Assembly: GCA_963798805.1 (NCBI GenBank)
Contig: CAWCVC010000015.1
Coordinates: 248,001-312,000 of the forward strand
Direction: 5' to 3'
DNA from: CAVZCK01 sp963798805
GTDB taxonomy: Bacteria > Pseudomonadota > Alphaproteobacteria > Rhizobiales > Rhodomicrobiaceae
DNA length: 64,000 nt
Shown: in pieces, positions 53,533 to 63,200 of the stretch
Position numbering within the stretch: the first letter of the stretch is position 1
How the letters are laid out: every line of letters starts with the position of its first letter
The notes under the pieces: model-generated
Databases searched by the model: none
Told to the model about the DNA's origin: nothing
Seen by the model: only the letters and a program-made list of their open reading frames with translations
Made by a program: the position numbers and the translations under genes

Positions 53533-53767
53533 GTCGAGCGCTTTTTCTCGCTGCTGGCCGAAAAGCAGATCAAGCGAGGTGCTCACACCTCGGTCAAAGA
53601 GCTGATTGAAGCGATCGAGGCGTTCATCCACCGGCAGAACGAAAATCCAAAGCCGCTCCGATGGACCAAGTCGGCCGATGATATCCTGGCAAGCATCGAG
53701 CGCTTTTGCCGCCGCACCCTCCATGTGCATGCCCCAGCTGGATAGGAACTTCTGAATCAGGACACTA

Positions 53768-54000
53768 GCTGCATCTGCCAGTCGCACCCAAGGTCTGGAG
53801 AATCGCCTCACCGACATAGGCGACAAGCTGGCCAAACACCGGGGGGCTCATGGAAGCCTCCACGCCCAATTGATGCACCACGTCATCCAGCTCCGTCAAT
53901 TTGGTGATGCCAAGTTCAGCTGCCAGTCGCCTGGCATGCTGTGGGAACTCTTGCCCCTCCGACAGTCGGCCCGCCACCAATGAGCGAGGGGCTCGTTCGC
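53768..54000 (-). pseudogene. Hypothetical protein fragment cut by IS630-B
   Basis: EGQEFPQHARRLAAELGITK, LTELDDVVHQLGVEASMSPP, VFGQLVAYVGEAILQTLGAT: protein-like, acidic, helical. The C-terminus is lost at the IS630 border. Upstream frames are disordered, so the start is not known. The family was not recognised. Confidence 0.45.
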
Positions 54001-54142
54001 AATTGCATCCATCATTTCCAGCAAGGCCGCGCGAGATTCGTACACGCGATCTTTCCCGTCCTCGAACACCAGGAGCGACCGGTCTGGCGACAGCCGATAG
54101 GCATCCGCGAGCGGACCTTAGAATATGACACCGCAACTCCCG

Positions 54143-54286
54143 ATGTCGGACATCGATACGGCAGAGAGCGGCCTATTGAAAAAGGCAGAGTACGACTACT
54201 GTCATCGCTGGCGGCATGAGTGCGCGGAACGGTGGGGGTGGCGCACCCATCAATTCTATCTGCGTCTCCGCCGTCATGACTGCTGA
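54143..54286 (+). CDS. Small Trp/His/Arg-rich candidate protein
   Basis: 47 residues, MSDIDTAESGLLKKAEYDYC, HRWRHECAERWGWRTHQFYL, RLRRHDC. The unusual richness in Trp, His, Arg and Cys and sensible start suggest a real small protein or a fragment of one. No clear ribosome site was seen. Low certainty. Confidence 0.35.
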   Translation: MSDIDTAESGLLKKAEYDYCHRWRHECAERWGWRTHQFYLRLRRHDC

Positions 54287-54741
54287 TCGGCAATAAACTT
54301 CGCGCCTCATCATGAGCTCCGCCTCGATTTCTCCAGGCGGAGCTCGGAGCACCACGCCGGGGCTCACTCAGGCGGCGGCCGGCTCAATGTGAGCAACGAT
54401 TGGCGCCCAATCCTTCGCACCCGCCATGCGAAAGCTAGCCACTATGCTGACGCGGCAGAGGCCCACCTCTCCATCATCAAGACGCTGGCTAAGCGCTGGA
54501 TGACCGCGTTCAAGGCGGGCCAGATGATACTGGCGAGTCCCGTTGGCAGCTGGTTTCGCAGGTCTTGCAACCAAGGGCACCAGTTCAATGACTTTGGCCC
54601 AGTTTCGCGCCGCACCATCATCGCCGGGAAAGTTGGCCAAAGGAGTGCCTCGATCAGGATTAGGAATGGCGTGGCGGCTTTCACCGTGCAGATGCCTCTG
54701 GGAACGCTCTGCGGCCTTCGCGTTCCGTGCGCTCCATCCGC
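54287..54741. other. No recognisable gene
   Basis: About 450 bp. Two overlapping minus-strand frames (54368-54640, 54442-54684) look like pieces of a frameshifted, unidentified gene; nothing firmer can be said. Confidence 0.4.
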
Positions 54742-55515
54742 CTAAACCTCAATCTCGCCGGGGTGTCTGCCGGCCCGCTGCGGCAGCAAGGCGATGCAGA
54801 GCAGGATGAAAACGGCAATCACGGCCGAGGCAAGCGGACGGCTGAGCGCGAGACCGCCGTGATTTATGGGCTTGTCGAGGAGATCACCGACGGTGGCGCC
54901 GAGCGGGCGTGTCAGGATGAAGGCCGCCCAGAACAGCAGGACCCGGGATACGTTGGTCCAATAATACAGCGCAGCCAGCACGGTGAGGCCAGCGGCGAAA
55001 ACCAGCGCCCCGCCCTCATAACCGAGCCCGCCAGTATCGGCGATCCAGTCGCCAAGCGCCGTGCCGAGCGTCTGAGAGAACGTGATCGCCGCCCAATAGA
55101 ATGCTTCCACTCTAGGCGTGCTCACAGTGTTCACCGAAATCGTGCCTTCCGCCCGGTACCAGAGCGCGAGCACCAGCAAGAGGCAACCGAACAGGAGCGA
55201 GGAGCCGCCCGTATAGCCGATGCCGAGGGAGCGGTCGGCGAAGTCGGCCATGGTGGTGCCGAAGGTCGTCGAGGCGACGATCGTTGCCCAATACAGGAAC
55301 GGATAGAACTTCTCTGCCAGGATCTGTGCGACCACCAGAGCGACGAGGATGCCGAGAAAGAGCAGCGTGCCGGCGAGATAGCCCCAGTTCAGCGTCATGG
55401 TGACCGAGTCGCCGCCGGTCTCGCCAAGCGTCGTCGCGGCGATCTTGATGATCCAGAAGCTGAGGGTGACTTCGGGGACCTTGCTGAGAGCGCGCTGTCT
55501 AAATGTCTGATGCAT
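54742..55515 (-). CDS. COG4705-type membrane protein with internal repeats
   Basis: 257 residues with eight TM helices in a fourfold repeat: IKIAATTLGETGGDSVTMTL, IVASTTFGTTMADFADRSLG, TFSQTLGTALGDWIADTGGL, FILTRPLGATVGDLLDKPIN. Each unit ends in T-x-G-x-x-x-(G/A)-D. This pattern is that of the poorly known COG4705 membrane proteins; a metal or ion role is often guessed but unproven. It stands alone. Confidence 0.8.
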   Translation of the reverse strand: MHQTFRQRALSKVPEVTLSFWIIKIAATTLGETGGDSVTMTLNWGYLAGTLLFLGILVALVVAQILAEKFYPFLYWATIVASTTFGTTMADFADRSLGIGYTGGSSLLFGCLLLVLALWYRAEGTISVNTVSTPRVEAFYWAAITFSQTLGTALGDWIADTGGLGYEGGALVFAAGLTVLAALYYWTNVSRVLLFWAAFILTRPLGATVGDLLDKPINHGGLALSRPLASAVIAVFILLCIALLPQRAGRHPGEIEV

Positions 55516-55812
55516 TCCGTCAACTCCTGTCTGTCATGCCGTCTACAACCTCCCGGGGTTTCCTCTGTCGCGATCTGCCGGCCAATGCATGGCGCAGCCT
55601 CGGCCTCGCGGTCGAGTTCACGGCCGTGCACCAGCGGCGGAAATGAGCGTGGCAGCTTCGTTGTCGTTTTCGATCTTATGTGTCTGCCTGGCTCATTTTT
55701 TCAGGCTTCATAGCCGCTCGAGGTTCGCACTCGGATTCGAGAGCTATACATTTTCGTAATGGTCGGATTGGGCCGGCCCGTGTCATAAGCGGCATGGGCT
55801 GGGATTGGCGGG
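55516..55812. other. Intergenic, no gene seen
   Basis: About 300 bp upstream of the COG4705 gene. No gene or RNA was seen. Confidence 0.4.
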
Positions 55813-56097
55813 TCAATCCTTCGGATTGGTGCTTTCGGCCTTGTTCTCCAGGATCTTGCCGGTTTTGGCGTCGACGCCGATTTCGCGCCATTGCTTACCC
55901 TTGCGGATATCGAACGAGTAGCGGAGATCGCTGTCGCCACGTTCGCGTTCCGTATCCTCCTTCATGATCTTGCAGGGATAGGGGCTAAGCACGATCGGGC
56001 GCTTGGTCCGTGTGGAGCCAGGGCGGAAGCGAAATCGGTCGCTCAAGCTGGCGGCGCTCACCAGCTTGAGCCGTGTCAATGTCTTGATCGTCGTCAT
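55813..56097 (-). pseudogene. PepSY-domain protein, internally deleted
   Basis: The start MTTIKTLTRLKLVSAASL looks like a signal peptide. The end SDLRYSFDIRKGKQWREIGV, DAKTGKILENKAES is the PepSY beta-hairpin pair. The part between (RFRFRPGSTRTKRPIVLSPY) is not family-like, so a deletion or frame change removed the first half of the domain. Confidence 0.6.
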
Positions 56098-56192
56098 TAA
56101 AATTCCTGTCTTGGTACCTGCATATGGGCGTGTTTTGTTCAACGGGCGGCCCTGCATTTTTGTTTGCCTTCTCCAGCCAGCCGGTTCCTATG
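56098..56192. other. Short intergenic gap
   Basis: About 95 bp between the PepSY and SRAP relics; nothing was recognised. Confidence 0.3.
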
Positions 56193-56423
56193 TCACTCGA
56201 CTGGCGTCAGCAGATCAGTGTCATCGTTCCGCGGTGAGTTCACTCGCGTCGAGACCGGCCACATGCGCATTAGTTCAGCTGGGAAGGGCTGAAGCAAATC
56301 ACGTGGATCGGGCGCTACCGGCGACAGCCAGCGCTCATAGCTTTCTGACCGCAGGATTACTGGCATCCGATCATGGATCGTCGCGATCATCTCATTGGCC
56401 GGACAGGTGAGAATGCAGAAGGT
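56193..56423 (-). pseudogene. SRAP (YedK/HMCES) peptidase, C-terminal fragment
   Basis: LTCPANEMIATIHDRMPVIL, RSESYERWLSPVAPDPRDLL, QPFPAELMRMWPVSTRVNSP, RNDDTDLLTPVE. This is the last third of SOS-response-associated peptidases, including IHDRMPVIL (catalytic His) and VNSPRNDD. The N-terminal catalytic Cys2 part is missing. It is inactive. Confidence 0.85.
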
Positions 56424-56575
56424 GCAGAAGTTTCTACAATCGGCATTCTGGGCCATGTGTGGACTGCTGGCGACTTGTCGAGGTGGGCGCATAGTTTGCA
56501 GGGGAAAAGCATCGGCGCACCTGCCCGGTGGCTCGGCGCTGAGATTGAGCATTCATCGGTTATCAGGTCCGGAAG
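56424..56575. other. Intergenic, no gene seen
   Basis: About 150 bp. No gene was seen. Confidence 0.3.
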
Positions 56576-58018
56576 TCATTGGGTTCTGGCAATGGGTGGC
56601 GGATTCCATCGGCCGGTGAGCGCCTCGGAGCTTGGGCTGTAAAGGCGCATGGTCAGATTGAAGGGCGCCTGCGGCGCGGGAAGCCAGTTGGATTCCTTTT
56701 CCTTACCGGGGCTTTCGTTCTGGAAATAGAGGTCCAGGGAGCCATCGGCATTGTATTTGAGTGGCATCCAACTGCTCACAGCGAAGCGATTGAGGCTGTT
56801 CGCAACCTGGAAACCGTCCTTATCGTAAAGCGTAATCGACCAGAAGGCCCGGACGGGAGGTGTGGCGTCTTTGTCGAAGTGGATCGTGTATTTGTTGGCG
56901 CCATCGAGCGGCTTACCGGCTTCGTCACCGAGATTGAGCGGGTAAATCGCGTCCTCGGGCAGGTTGGCGCCAAGGCCAACCTGAGTCACGATTGCGCGCT
57001 TGAGATAGTAGTTGCCATAAACGCCCATTGTATCGGTGTTCATCGACCAATGGTTCGCAACGCGAGCAAGGGTCGGAAGCTTCCATGCCATCAATTTCTG
57101 CGCCGCCTGAGGCGCGGTTTCGAGCGCCTTCCTCACGACGAGGGGCACCTTTTCGATATCGAAACTCTCGCCCGGCTCGATTCCGATGCGCTTCATTTGC
57201 GCGATAATCGGCTCGTCGGTGATGTGCGGCGGGTGCAACTTGAGCAGTTCGGCGGCGTAGGCGAAGTACGCGCCGACCGGCATGGTGTCGACCTGAATCT
57301 TGGGTGGCGTCTTCATATCGACGTTCGGATCGATCTTCACCTCGATCGGCTTGGGCGTCTTGCTCCATTCCGACAGCGGCGTGACCTTATAGCCGGCCTG
57401 GATCTTGTGGACTGCGGGATAATCCGGCGGCCCATCCGTTTTGGTGCGGCCAATAATCCAGACATAAGGCGTCGGCGCATTGATGCGCTGGATATCGTTC
57501 GGGAGCTTGAACTTCTCGACGAGCCGGTCACGCAGGCCCGGTTTCCAGCCAGGCGGTATGACGACAAAATTGCCGGCCTTCGTCCCCGTGGTGCGCCAGC
57601 CCGGCGAGGCGAACACATCGGTCCACATGTCGAGCATCGGCAGCAGATAATAGCGGCCGTCAGTATCGGGCACCGAGATGATCATCGGTTCTTTCGTCAG
57701 ATCGAGCCAGGCGATCGAATACAGAGTGTCGAAATTGGATCGGACGACGCCTTTGAAGTCCGCCGGCGGATATTCCGGAACGCTGACGAACATATTCATC
57801 GGGCCTTTGCCGAACTCCTTGCCGGGCTCGATGTTCGTGAACTGCTTGCGAGATATGTCCATGGTCACAAGCGGGTAAAAGTAGATATAGGCAGCGACGC
57901 CAATGGCGTGCGCCTCTTGCTCAGAGACTTCCGAAGGAGCGCTCTGTGCCAAGGTCACCGGCGCGCTGGCTGGGCCAAGGAGAACGCCCAAGGCGATCGC
58001 GATCAGAAGGTTTTTCAT
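56576..58018 (-). CDS. Secreted DUF1254/DUF1214 protein
   Basis: 480 residues from ATG 58018 with GGAGAACACC before it; a TTG at 58030 is less likely. Signal peptide to LAQ-S. DUF1254 part: AYIYFYPLVTMDISRKQFTN, GVVRSNFDTLYSIAWLDLTK. DUF1214 part: FWSITLYDKDGFQVANSLNR, YNADGSLDLYFQNESPGKEK, SNWLPAPQAPFNLTMRLYSP. Function unknown. Periplasmic, complete. Confidence 0.9.
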   Translation of the reverse strand: MKNLLIAIALGVLLGPASAPVTLAQSAPSEVSEQEAHAIGVAAYIYFYPLVTMDISRKQFTNIEPGKEFGKGPMNMFVSVPEYPPADFKGVVRSNFDTLYSIAWLDLTKEPMIISVPDTDGRYYLLPMLDMWTDVFASPGWRTTGTKAGNFVVIPPGWKPGLRDRLVEKFKLPNDIQRINAPTPYVWIIGRTKTDGPPDYPAVHKIQAGYKVTPLSEWSKTPKPIEVKIDPNVDMKTPPKIQVDTMPVGAYFAYAAELLKLHPPHITDEPIIAQMKRIGIEPGESFDIEKVPLVVRKALETAPQAAQKLMAWKLPTLARVANHWSMNTDTMGVYGNYYLKRAIVTQVGLGANLPEDAIYPLNLGDEAGKPLDGANKYTIHFDKDATPPVRAFWSITLYDKDGFQVANSLNRFAVSSWMPLKYNADGSLDLYFQNESPGKEKESNWLPAPQAPFNLTMRLYSPSSEALTGRWNPPPIARTQ

Positions 58019-58657
58019 GGTGTTCTCCAATTGTATCAGGGTCGCAAGAGACGCGCCATTCTTCCGCGGCCCGCAGCCTCGCTCCCGACCCTCAACGGCA
58101 GCGACCTAGGCGAGATCCTCATCGACCGAGGGCGGGCGCGGCCATATGATGGGGAGTGGCTAAACATCATTGCCGGAGATGATCAGGCTGTTCAGCTTCT
58201 CCCCGTTGTGCCGTGCGCTCTTGTGGCTGCCGGGCTTGCGCCCGCTTGGAACCCGCCCTCGGCGCCTATGGCCGAGGCGGTGACGCGAATTACGCAGGGA
58301 TGTCACACCGCTATCTACATGGCCACGTGGTCGAATATTCAACCGACCACGTGGAGCATGGATTTAACTTTACTCGCCAAGTATCAGAAACATTGTCGGA
58401 TCCCGGACAAGTTGGCATCAGAAACGGTGCTTTTTTTTATGATGTTGATGCAGTTCGACTGGCGAGCTGAACAATTGTGCGATGTTTGCAGCTTGCGGGG
58501 CGAGAGTGGGCGCTCTCTAATCGCAGGCGAGCGTCCGCTTTTGACGCCCCGAGTTTTTCGATTCCGCGGGTGGTGCGTTCGCTCGGGGGGCAATCTCGGC
58601 GGGCACTCGCCGCGAGATTGGTCCAGCGGCAGAAATGGGCCGCGACGAGGCTCCTGG
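58019..58657. other. Intergenic, no gene recognised
   Basis: About 640 bp. Open on the plus strand in the frame of the following permease but without protein-like composition. It should contain the promoter of the DUF1254 gene. An ATP-binding partner of the permease is absent here. Confidence 0.4.
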
Positions 58658-59725
58658 CGTCTGCGCTCGCTGCTGCGCAAGGAATGGATCCAGGTCCGTC
58701 GCGATCCGATGACGCTGCGCCTGATCATCGCGCTGCCGATCATGCAGCTGTTCCTGTTCGGATTTGCGATCGACACCAACCCCAAGCACCTGCCGACCGG
58801 CCTGCTCATCGCCGAGCCTTCGAAATATGAGCGCACGCTGGTCACTGCACTGGAGAACACCGGCTATTACGATATCACGCTACTTCGCACCGAGGCGGCG
58901 GCCGAGAAGGCGCTGCAGCGGGGCGACCTCATCTTCGTCATCAACATCCCGCCCAATTTCGACCGCTCCATCGATCGCGGCGAAACGCCGTCCGTGCTGA
59001 TCGATGCCGATGCGACCGATCCGGTCGCTATCGGCAGCGCCACCGCGACGCTCGCCGGCATCACCAATGTGCTCGATCGCGACCTGCCGCCGATCCGCCG
59101 CCTGCAGGCGACCTCGCCGCCATTCCATTTCGTTGTTCACGCCCGCTACAATCCCGAGCAGCTGACCGTCCTCAACATGGTGCCGGGGCTGATCTGCATG
59201 GTGCTGACCATGCCGACGCTGTTGATCACCACCCTCTCCATCACCCGCGAACGCAAGCGCGGGACCATGGAGAATCTCATGGCCATGCCGGTCCGGCCGA
59301 TCGAGATCATGCTCGCCAAGCTCGTGCCTTACATCATCATCGGCTACATCCATGTGGTACTGATTTTGATCGTCTCCACCTTCGTGTTCCAACTGCCGGT
59401 CCGAGGCTCGGTGCCGCTCTTGATGCTCGCGCTCGGCCTCTTCATCGCCGGCAATCTCGCTCTCGGCCTCACCTATTCGACCATCGCTGCGAACCAATTG
59501 CAGGCGCAGCAACTGGCGCAATTCACCCTGCTGCCTTCCTTCCTGCTGTCCGGTTTCTTGACCCCCTTCCGGGGCATGCCGGAATGGGCGCAATGGATCG
59601 GCGAGATCCTTCCGATCACGCATGCGATCCGCATCGTGCGAGGCATTCTGCTCAAGGGCAATGGCGCGGCCGAAATCGTGCCGGAACTCTGGCCGATCGC
59701 ACTCTTAACCTTGATCTTACCTTGA
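58658..59725 (+). pseudogene. ABC-2 type transporter permease, both ends damaged
   Basis: RLRSLLRKEWIQVRRDPMTL, RLIIALPIMQLFLFGFAIDT is the typical start region of YhhJ-like ABC-2 permeases, but no start codon or ribosome site fits. The periplasmic domain (GRYxD-like DITLLRTEAAAEKALQRGDL) and five TM helices follow (LTMPTLLITTLSITRERKRG, TMENLMAMPVRPIEIMLAKL). At 59708-59724 a TTGATCTTACC repeat adds 11 bp; without it the frame would go on TLIVIAIAVWFYRETLD. The last helix is therefore truncated. The ATPase gene is not adjacent. Confidence 0.75.
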
Positions 59726-59845
59726 TCGTGATCGCCATCGCCGTCTGGTTCTACCGCGAAACGTTGGACTCAACGGCGGGCCGCGGAACGCCTGCGCCGA
59801 CCGCGTCAGGAGCGGTCCTTCGTGAGACGCACAAGTCGCATTCCT

Positions 59846-60781
59846 TTAAGAACCGGACGGCGAATCCCGCATGCGATCTCGGCTCGTAGCACGGCCGGAT
59901 TTCGCCAGAGCATGCACCAAATAATCGCGGAAGGCGCGCGCCTTCGGTGAAGGATGCCGCCCCGCGGGAAAAACGACGAACACGTTCGCAGGATCGAGCT
60001 GATAGCCAGCCAAGACTTCTGCCAGTGCCCCAGAGGCGAGTTCCTGCGCGCACATCCATATCGACGCAATCGCGATGCCGAGGCGGGCGCTCGCGCAGGC
60101 CATAGCGCCCGCGGCCGAACGGGCCCGGACCCGAATATCGACTGGCTGAACCTCCGCAACGCCTTTCCAGCGAGCGGTCCAGTTCTGATCGTTGGGGTCA
60201 GTAGGACCGCCGATGAGATGATGATTGCCAAGCTCAGCAAGGGTCTTCGGAGTGCCGCGGCAGGCGAGATAGGCGGGCGACGCAACGAATAGACGCCGGG
60301 TCGAGGCAAGTTTGCGCGCCACGAAGCTGGAATCCGGCTGATCGCCGTGACGGAGCGCCATGTCTGCGCCTTCCGCGATGAGGTTCTCGTAACGGTCCGA
60401 CATCATCAGGTCGATCTTGAGCTGAGGGTGCCGAGCGAGGAAGTTTAGAGAGGAGCGGCACGATTTGCTGCACGCCGTAAGTCGCGGGCAGCGCGACGCG
60501 CAATGTGCCGGACAGCCTGTCCGCTCCTCGAGCTGCGTTCTCCGCATCTTCGACCCCGGCAAGTGCCTCGCGCGCACGGGGCAAAAGCGCCTCGCCCGCA
60601 TCGGTAACTGAGAGCTCGCGGTGGTCCTGGTGAGGAGCTTGACGCCCAGCCGCTCCTCAAGCGCGGCAACCGTTCGCGAGACGGATGGCTGCGAAAGTCC
60701 GAACTCCCGGGCAACTCTTGAGAAGCTGCCGGTCTCGACGGCACGGACAAAAATTGCGAGTTGTTGAAGTCGGTCACTCAT
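59846..60781 (-). pseudogene. LysR-family regulator with two compensating frameshifts
   Basis: N-terminus MSDRLQQLAIFVRAVETGSF, SRVAREFGLSQPSVSRTVAA, LEERLGVKLLTRTT is a normal HTH_1. Between about 60630 and 60440 the frame is wrong; the correct text (AREALAGVEDAENAARGADR, LSGTLRVALPATYGVQQIVP) is in another frame. It returns with FLARHPQLKIDLMMSDRYEN to the effector-domain end. The product would have about 60 foreign residues in the linker and first effector strand, so it is likely non-functional. Confidence 0.8.
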
Positions 60782-60794
60782 ACGAGCAGCGTAT

Positions 60795-60808
60795 ATATCA
60801 TATGAGAT
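60795..60808. promoter_or_regulatory. LysR-type binding-site candidate
   Basis: ATATCATATGAGAT, a 14-bp dyad with one mismatch, 13 bp from the lysR start and about 90 bp before the divergent SDR gene. Confidence 0.45.
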
Positions 60809-60896
60809 TTAGGGAACTACTCCCCAATCTACGCATGATTTACCTCCTCGGCAACACGCCGCGTGGCTGCGGATTGTATAGCTGAGGAGAGAGATC

Positions 60897-61643
60897 ATGA
60901 AGGAACTGAAAGGCAGGGTTGCGATCGTTACCGGCGCTTCCAAAGGGATTGGTGCGGCGATCGCGCGGCAGTTTGCGAAGGAGGGTGCCGCCGTGGTGGT
61001 CAACTATGCTTCAGCGCGAGACGATGCGGACCGGACGGTCGGCGACATATTGCGTGACGGCGGCAAGGCCGTCGCGATCCAGGCTGACGTAAGCAAGGGC
61101 GCCGACGTAAAGCGGCTGTTCGCAGAAACCGAGGCCGCGTTTGGCGCACCTAATATCCTGGTCAACAACGCCGGCGTATATCGCTTCGAAGCACTGGAAG
61201 AAGTGACGGAGGCCGAATTCCGCCGTCAGTTCGATATCAATGTGCTCGGCACCATCCTGGCGACCCGGGAAGCGGTCGGCGCCTTCGGCGATAGGGGCAG
61301 TAGTATAATCAATATTAGCAGCATATCTAGCGCGAATCCGGTGCCGAACTCGGTCGTCTATTCGGCTTCCAAGGCAGCTGTAGATACGATCACGAGGGCG
61401 TTCGCAAATGAGTTGGCAAGCCGCAAGATCCGTGTCAACGCGATCGCCCCCGGCATGACGGAAACGGAGGGCCTTGCGGTCGTGGGAGTCGAGGGGGAGA
61501 CCGCCGCCAAGATCGTAGCGACGTCGCCTCTGGGGCGGCTGGGACGGCCGGACGACATCGCGCAGGTGGCCGTGTTCTTGGCTTCAGATCAATCGGGGTG
61601 GCTGACCGGCGAAGGTCTCACCGCCTCGGGTGGGGAGCGTTAA
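60897..61643 (+). CDS. Short-chain dehydrogenase/reductase
   Basis: 248 residues. VAIVTGASKGIGAAIARQFA (TGxxxGIG, NAD(P) site), NILVNNAGVYRFEALEEVTE (NNAG), SSIINISSISSANPVPNSVV then YSASK (catalytic Ser, Tyr, Lys), and LASDQSGWLTGEGLTASGGE. Classical SDR, FabG/glucose-dehydrogenase-like; the substrate is open. AGAGAG precedes the ATG. Divergent from the lysR gene, so probably its former target. Confidence 0.9.
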   Translation: MKELKGRVAIVTGASKGIGAAIARQFAKEGAAVVVNYASARDDADRTVGDILRDGGKAVAIQADVSKGADVKRLFAETEAAFGAPNILVNNAGVYRFEALEEVTEAEFRRQFDINVLGTILATREAVGAFGDRGSSIINISSISSANPVPNSVVYSASKAAVDTITRAFANELASRKIRVNAIAPGMTETEGLAVVGVEGETAAKIVATSPLGRLGRPDDIAQVAVFLASDQSGWLTGEGLTASGGER

Positions 61644-62600
61644 CCTGGGATTGGTCGCAGGGGCTTTGGCATCCGTCCTCCGGCTCACTACGGTTGCTGG
61701 GGAAACTATGGGCGGTTCAACATCGAGTTAAGCGCGATCGTATCGAGGGCTGGGCGGCGTTGCAAAACTAGGCCGGTGGGGCAGGCAGCGGGCACCGCGC
61801 CGCAGCTCCTCCGGCCGGCTTTCTCAACGCTGCGTTTAGTAGAATTGACAAGTGGTTCAATGGGCTGTTCCCAGTCCAGCCAAAGCACACGCGCGACCCG
61901 TAAAATTGCCGCACTCACGATCCAGTCCAGCAAAGTTAATCTCATGTATAGAGCTAAGGGTGGGCGCGGTCGTAGCATTCCTCCGCTACCGACGGTTCAG
62001 CCGATGCCCTTAGCCGATTGCAATATGCCGTTTGAAAGCGATACGGCTGAACCTCGAGCATTGCCTAGCGGCCATCTGCCTACGTGCGGGTGGATTCGTC
62101 TGACCCCAACGGCTCTGCCCATTCCCACGCCCGGGATGGAAGTGATCGGCCTCAAGCGCGAACCAAAATGTTCGGCTTGCGGTGTACGATTGACATGCTC
62201 TCTGTTTGCCAGCTCCGAGATGAAAGGCATGTGGGGGAGCTCCTTCTGGTGGCACACGCCGGCGGAAATCATATAAGAAAGTGGAAGATAATGCACGTCC
62301 CACAGTGGCTAATCCCTTGATCTAACGTTCTTCTTCCTCTCGCCCTTGGGCACCAATTGGCTAGTTTTCTTAATTGGTTACGTTGTTCCATTCGGGAGCA
62401 TACGCAGTCCGCGCGCAATATGCGCAAACGCTGGCGCTCCACGAGCTAACTTTGGCACGCCGTCGGCCGCGTTATGGCCTGCCGCGTACACGCGATTTGG
62501 CCCCAAGCCGCAATATAGAATTGTCGATCAGACGCGCTCTTTTGTTGCGCCGAGATTGGATGTCGCATTCCGTCGCATATTCTTAAAGAAGAACGCCGAT
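61644..62600. other. Long region without recognisable gene
   Basis: About 950 bp. Open frames (e.g. 61776-62276) have skewed composition and no family motif. It likely contains remnant DNA. No tRNA or IS end was recognised. Confidence 0.45.
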
Positions 62601-63200
62601 ATGAATCCACTTGACTTCACTGCGGGACCGTTTCTCGCATTTTATGTTAGCGTCGCAATCGTCGCTTGGCTGATTGCAGCCCACATTCATCGCCAGATCG
62701 GAGAAAGTGGACGCGCACATCCACCTCTAACACCGCTCCACCTCGCTATCTTGCCCGCGGCGAACGGCGCGTCCGCGATGCGGTTCTCGTCGGGCTGCTG
62801 ACGTCGGAAGCCGCAACTCTTTCCAAGGACGGTGGCACGGTCGACATCGACAGCCGGAAGATGGAGGGCCAACCAGATCTGGCGCCGCTTGCGCGGCTCG
62901 GCCTTTCTGGCGCGATGAGACGTAAAGAATTTCAACGCAAGATCCGCTCGGGCGTGGAAGCCATTCGCACCAGGTTGCAGCAGCTTGGTCTGTCCCGATG
63001 CGTCCCAGCTTCCAGGATATCGGCTGAAGATCGCCGCCATTTTAGCCGGCGCAGTCAGACGATCGACGAGTGCGGTGACCGAAGAGCCGGTTGAACTAGC
63101 CCAAGGGCGGTTACCTCGATTTATCGCGCTGGGAACGAAGCCGGATGAGGCTGAGCCTGACGTTAGCAAGCAGGCCGGCCGTCGCGTGGGACCCCGATAG
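62601..63200 (+). pseudogene. TIGR04222-type membrane protein with frameshifts
   Basis: ATG 62601: MNPLDFTAGPFLAFYVSVAI, VAWLIAAHIHRQIG. Near 62750 the frame changes to LARGERRVRDAVLVGLLTSE, AATLSKDGGTVDIDSRKMEG, and near 62990 again to YRLKIAAILAGAVRRSTSAV, EEPVELAQGRLPRFIALGTK. The first TM segment and the HLAILARGERR block suit the TIGR04222 domain. It is inactive as it stands. Confidence 0.6.

Larger units (their letters stand above)
49573..53745 (+). pseudogene. IS630 type B transposase split by IS256
   Basis: N-part from ATG 49573 (TTG 49549 possible): ADCVRRRKIARADAQRAEII, HTH, and VICVDEKSQIQALDRTQPLL (first Asp) until PMRPG at 50146. The C-part resumes at 53188: GQVERRTHDYERHGTTTLFA, LDMHVVMDNASSHKTKLIRD (second Asp), HFTPTSSSWINQ, an 8-residue insert SLAPAKAG from the palindromic element, then VERFFSLLAEKQIKRG (Glu) to HVHAPAG. 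Removing the IS256 restores the frame. Confidence 0.85.
49496..53765 (+). mobile_element. IS630-family element, type B, carrying nested IS256 and IS1380
   Basis: Ends are inverted repeats (GTGTCCTGTTTCGGAAATTT and complement of GGATAGGAACTTCTGAATCA) with TA on both sides (49494-49495, 53766-53767). Without the nested elements it would be about 1.2 kb. The right end is the same as at 7462. Confidence 0.88.

Noticed and set aside
54727..55713. 328-residue plus-strand open frame
   Set aside because: Antisense to the COG4705-type membrane protein; its Arg/Glu-rich composition is that of an antisense frame.
56579..59725. A 1048-residue plus-strand open frame
   Set aside because: Its first two thirds are antisense to the well-supported DUF1254/DUF1214 gene and to non-coding DNA; only the last ~355 codons are protein-like (ABC permease).
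61776..62276. 166-residue plus-strand open frame
   Set aside because: No family features, odd composition, no ribosome site; both strands are open here, so chance is likely.
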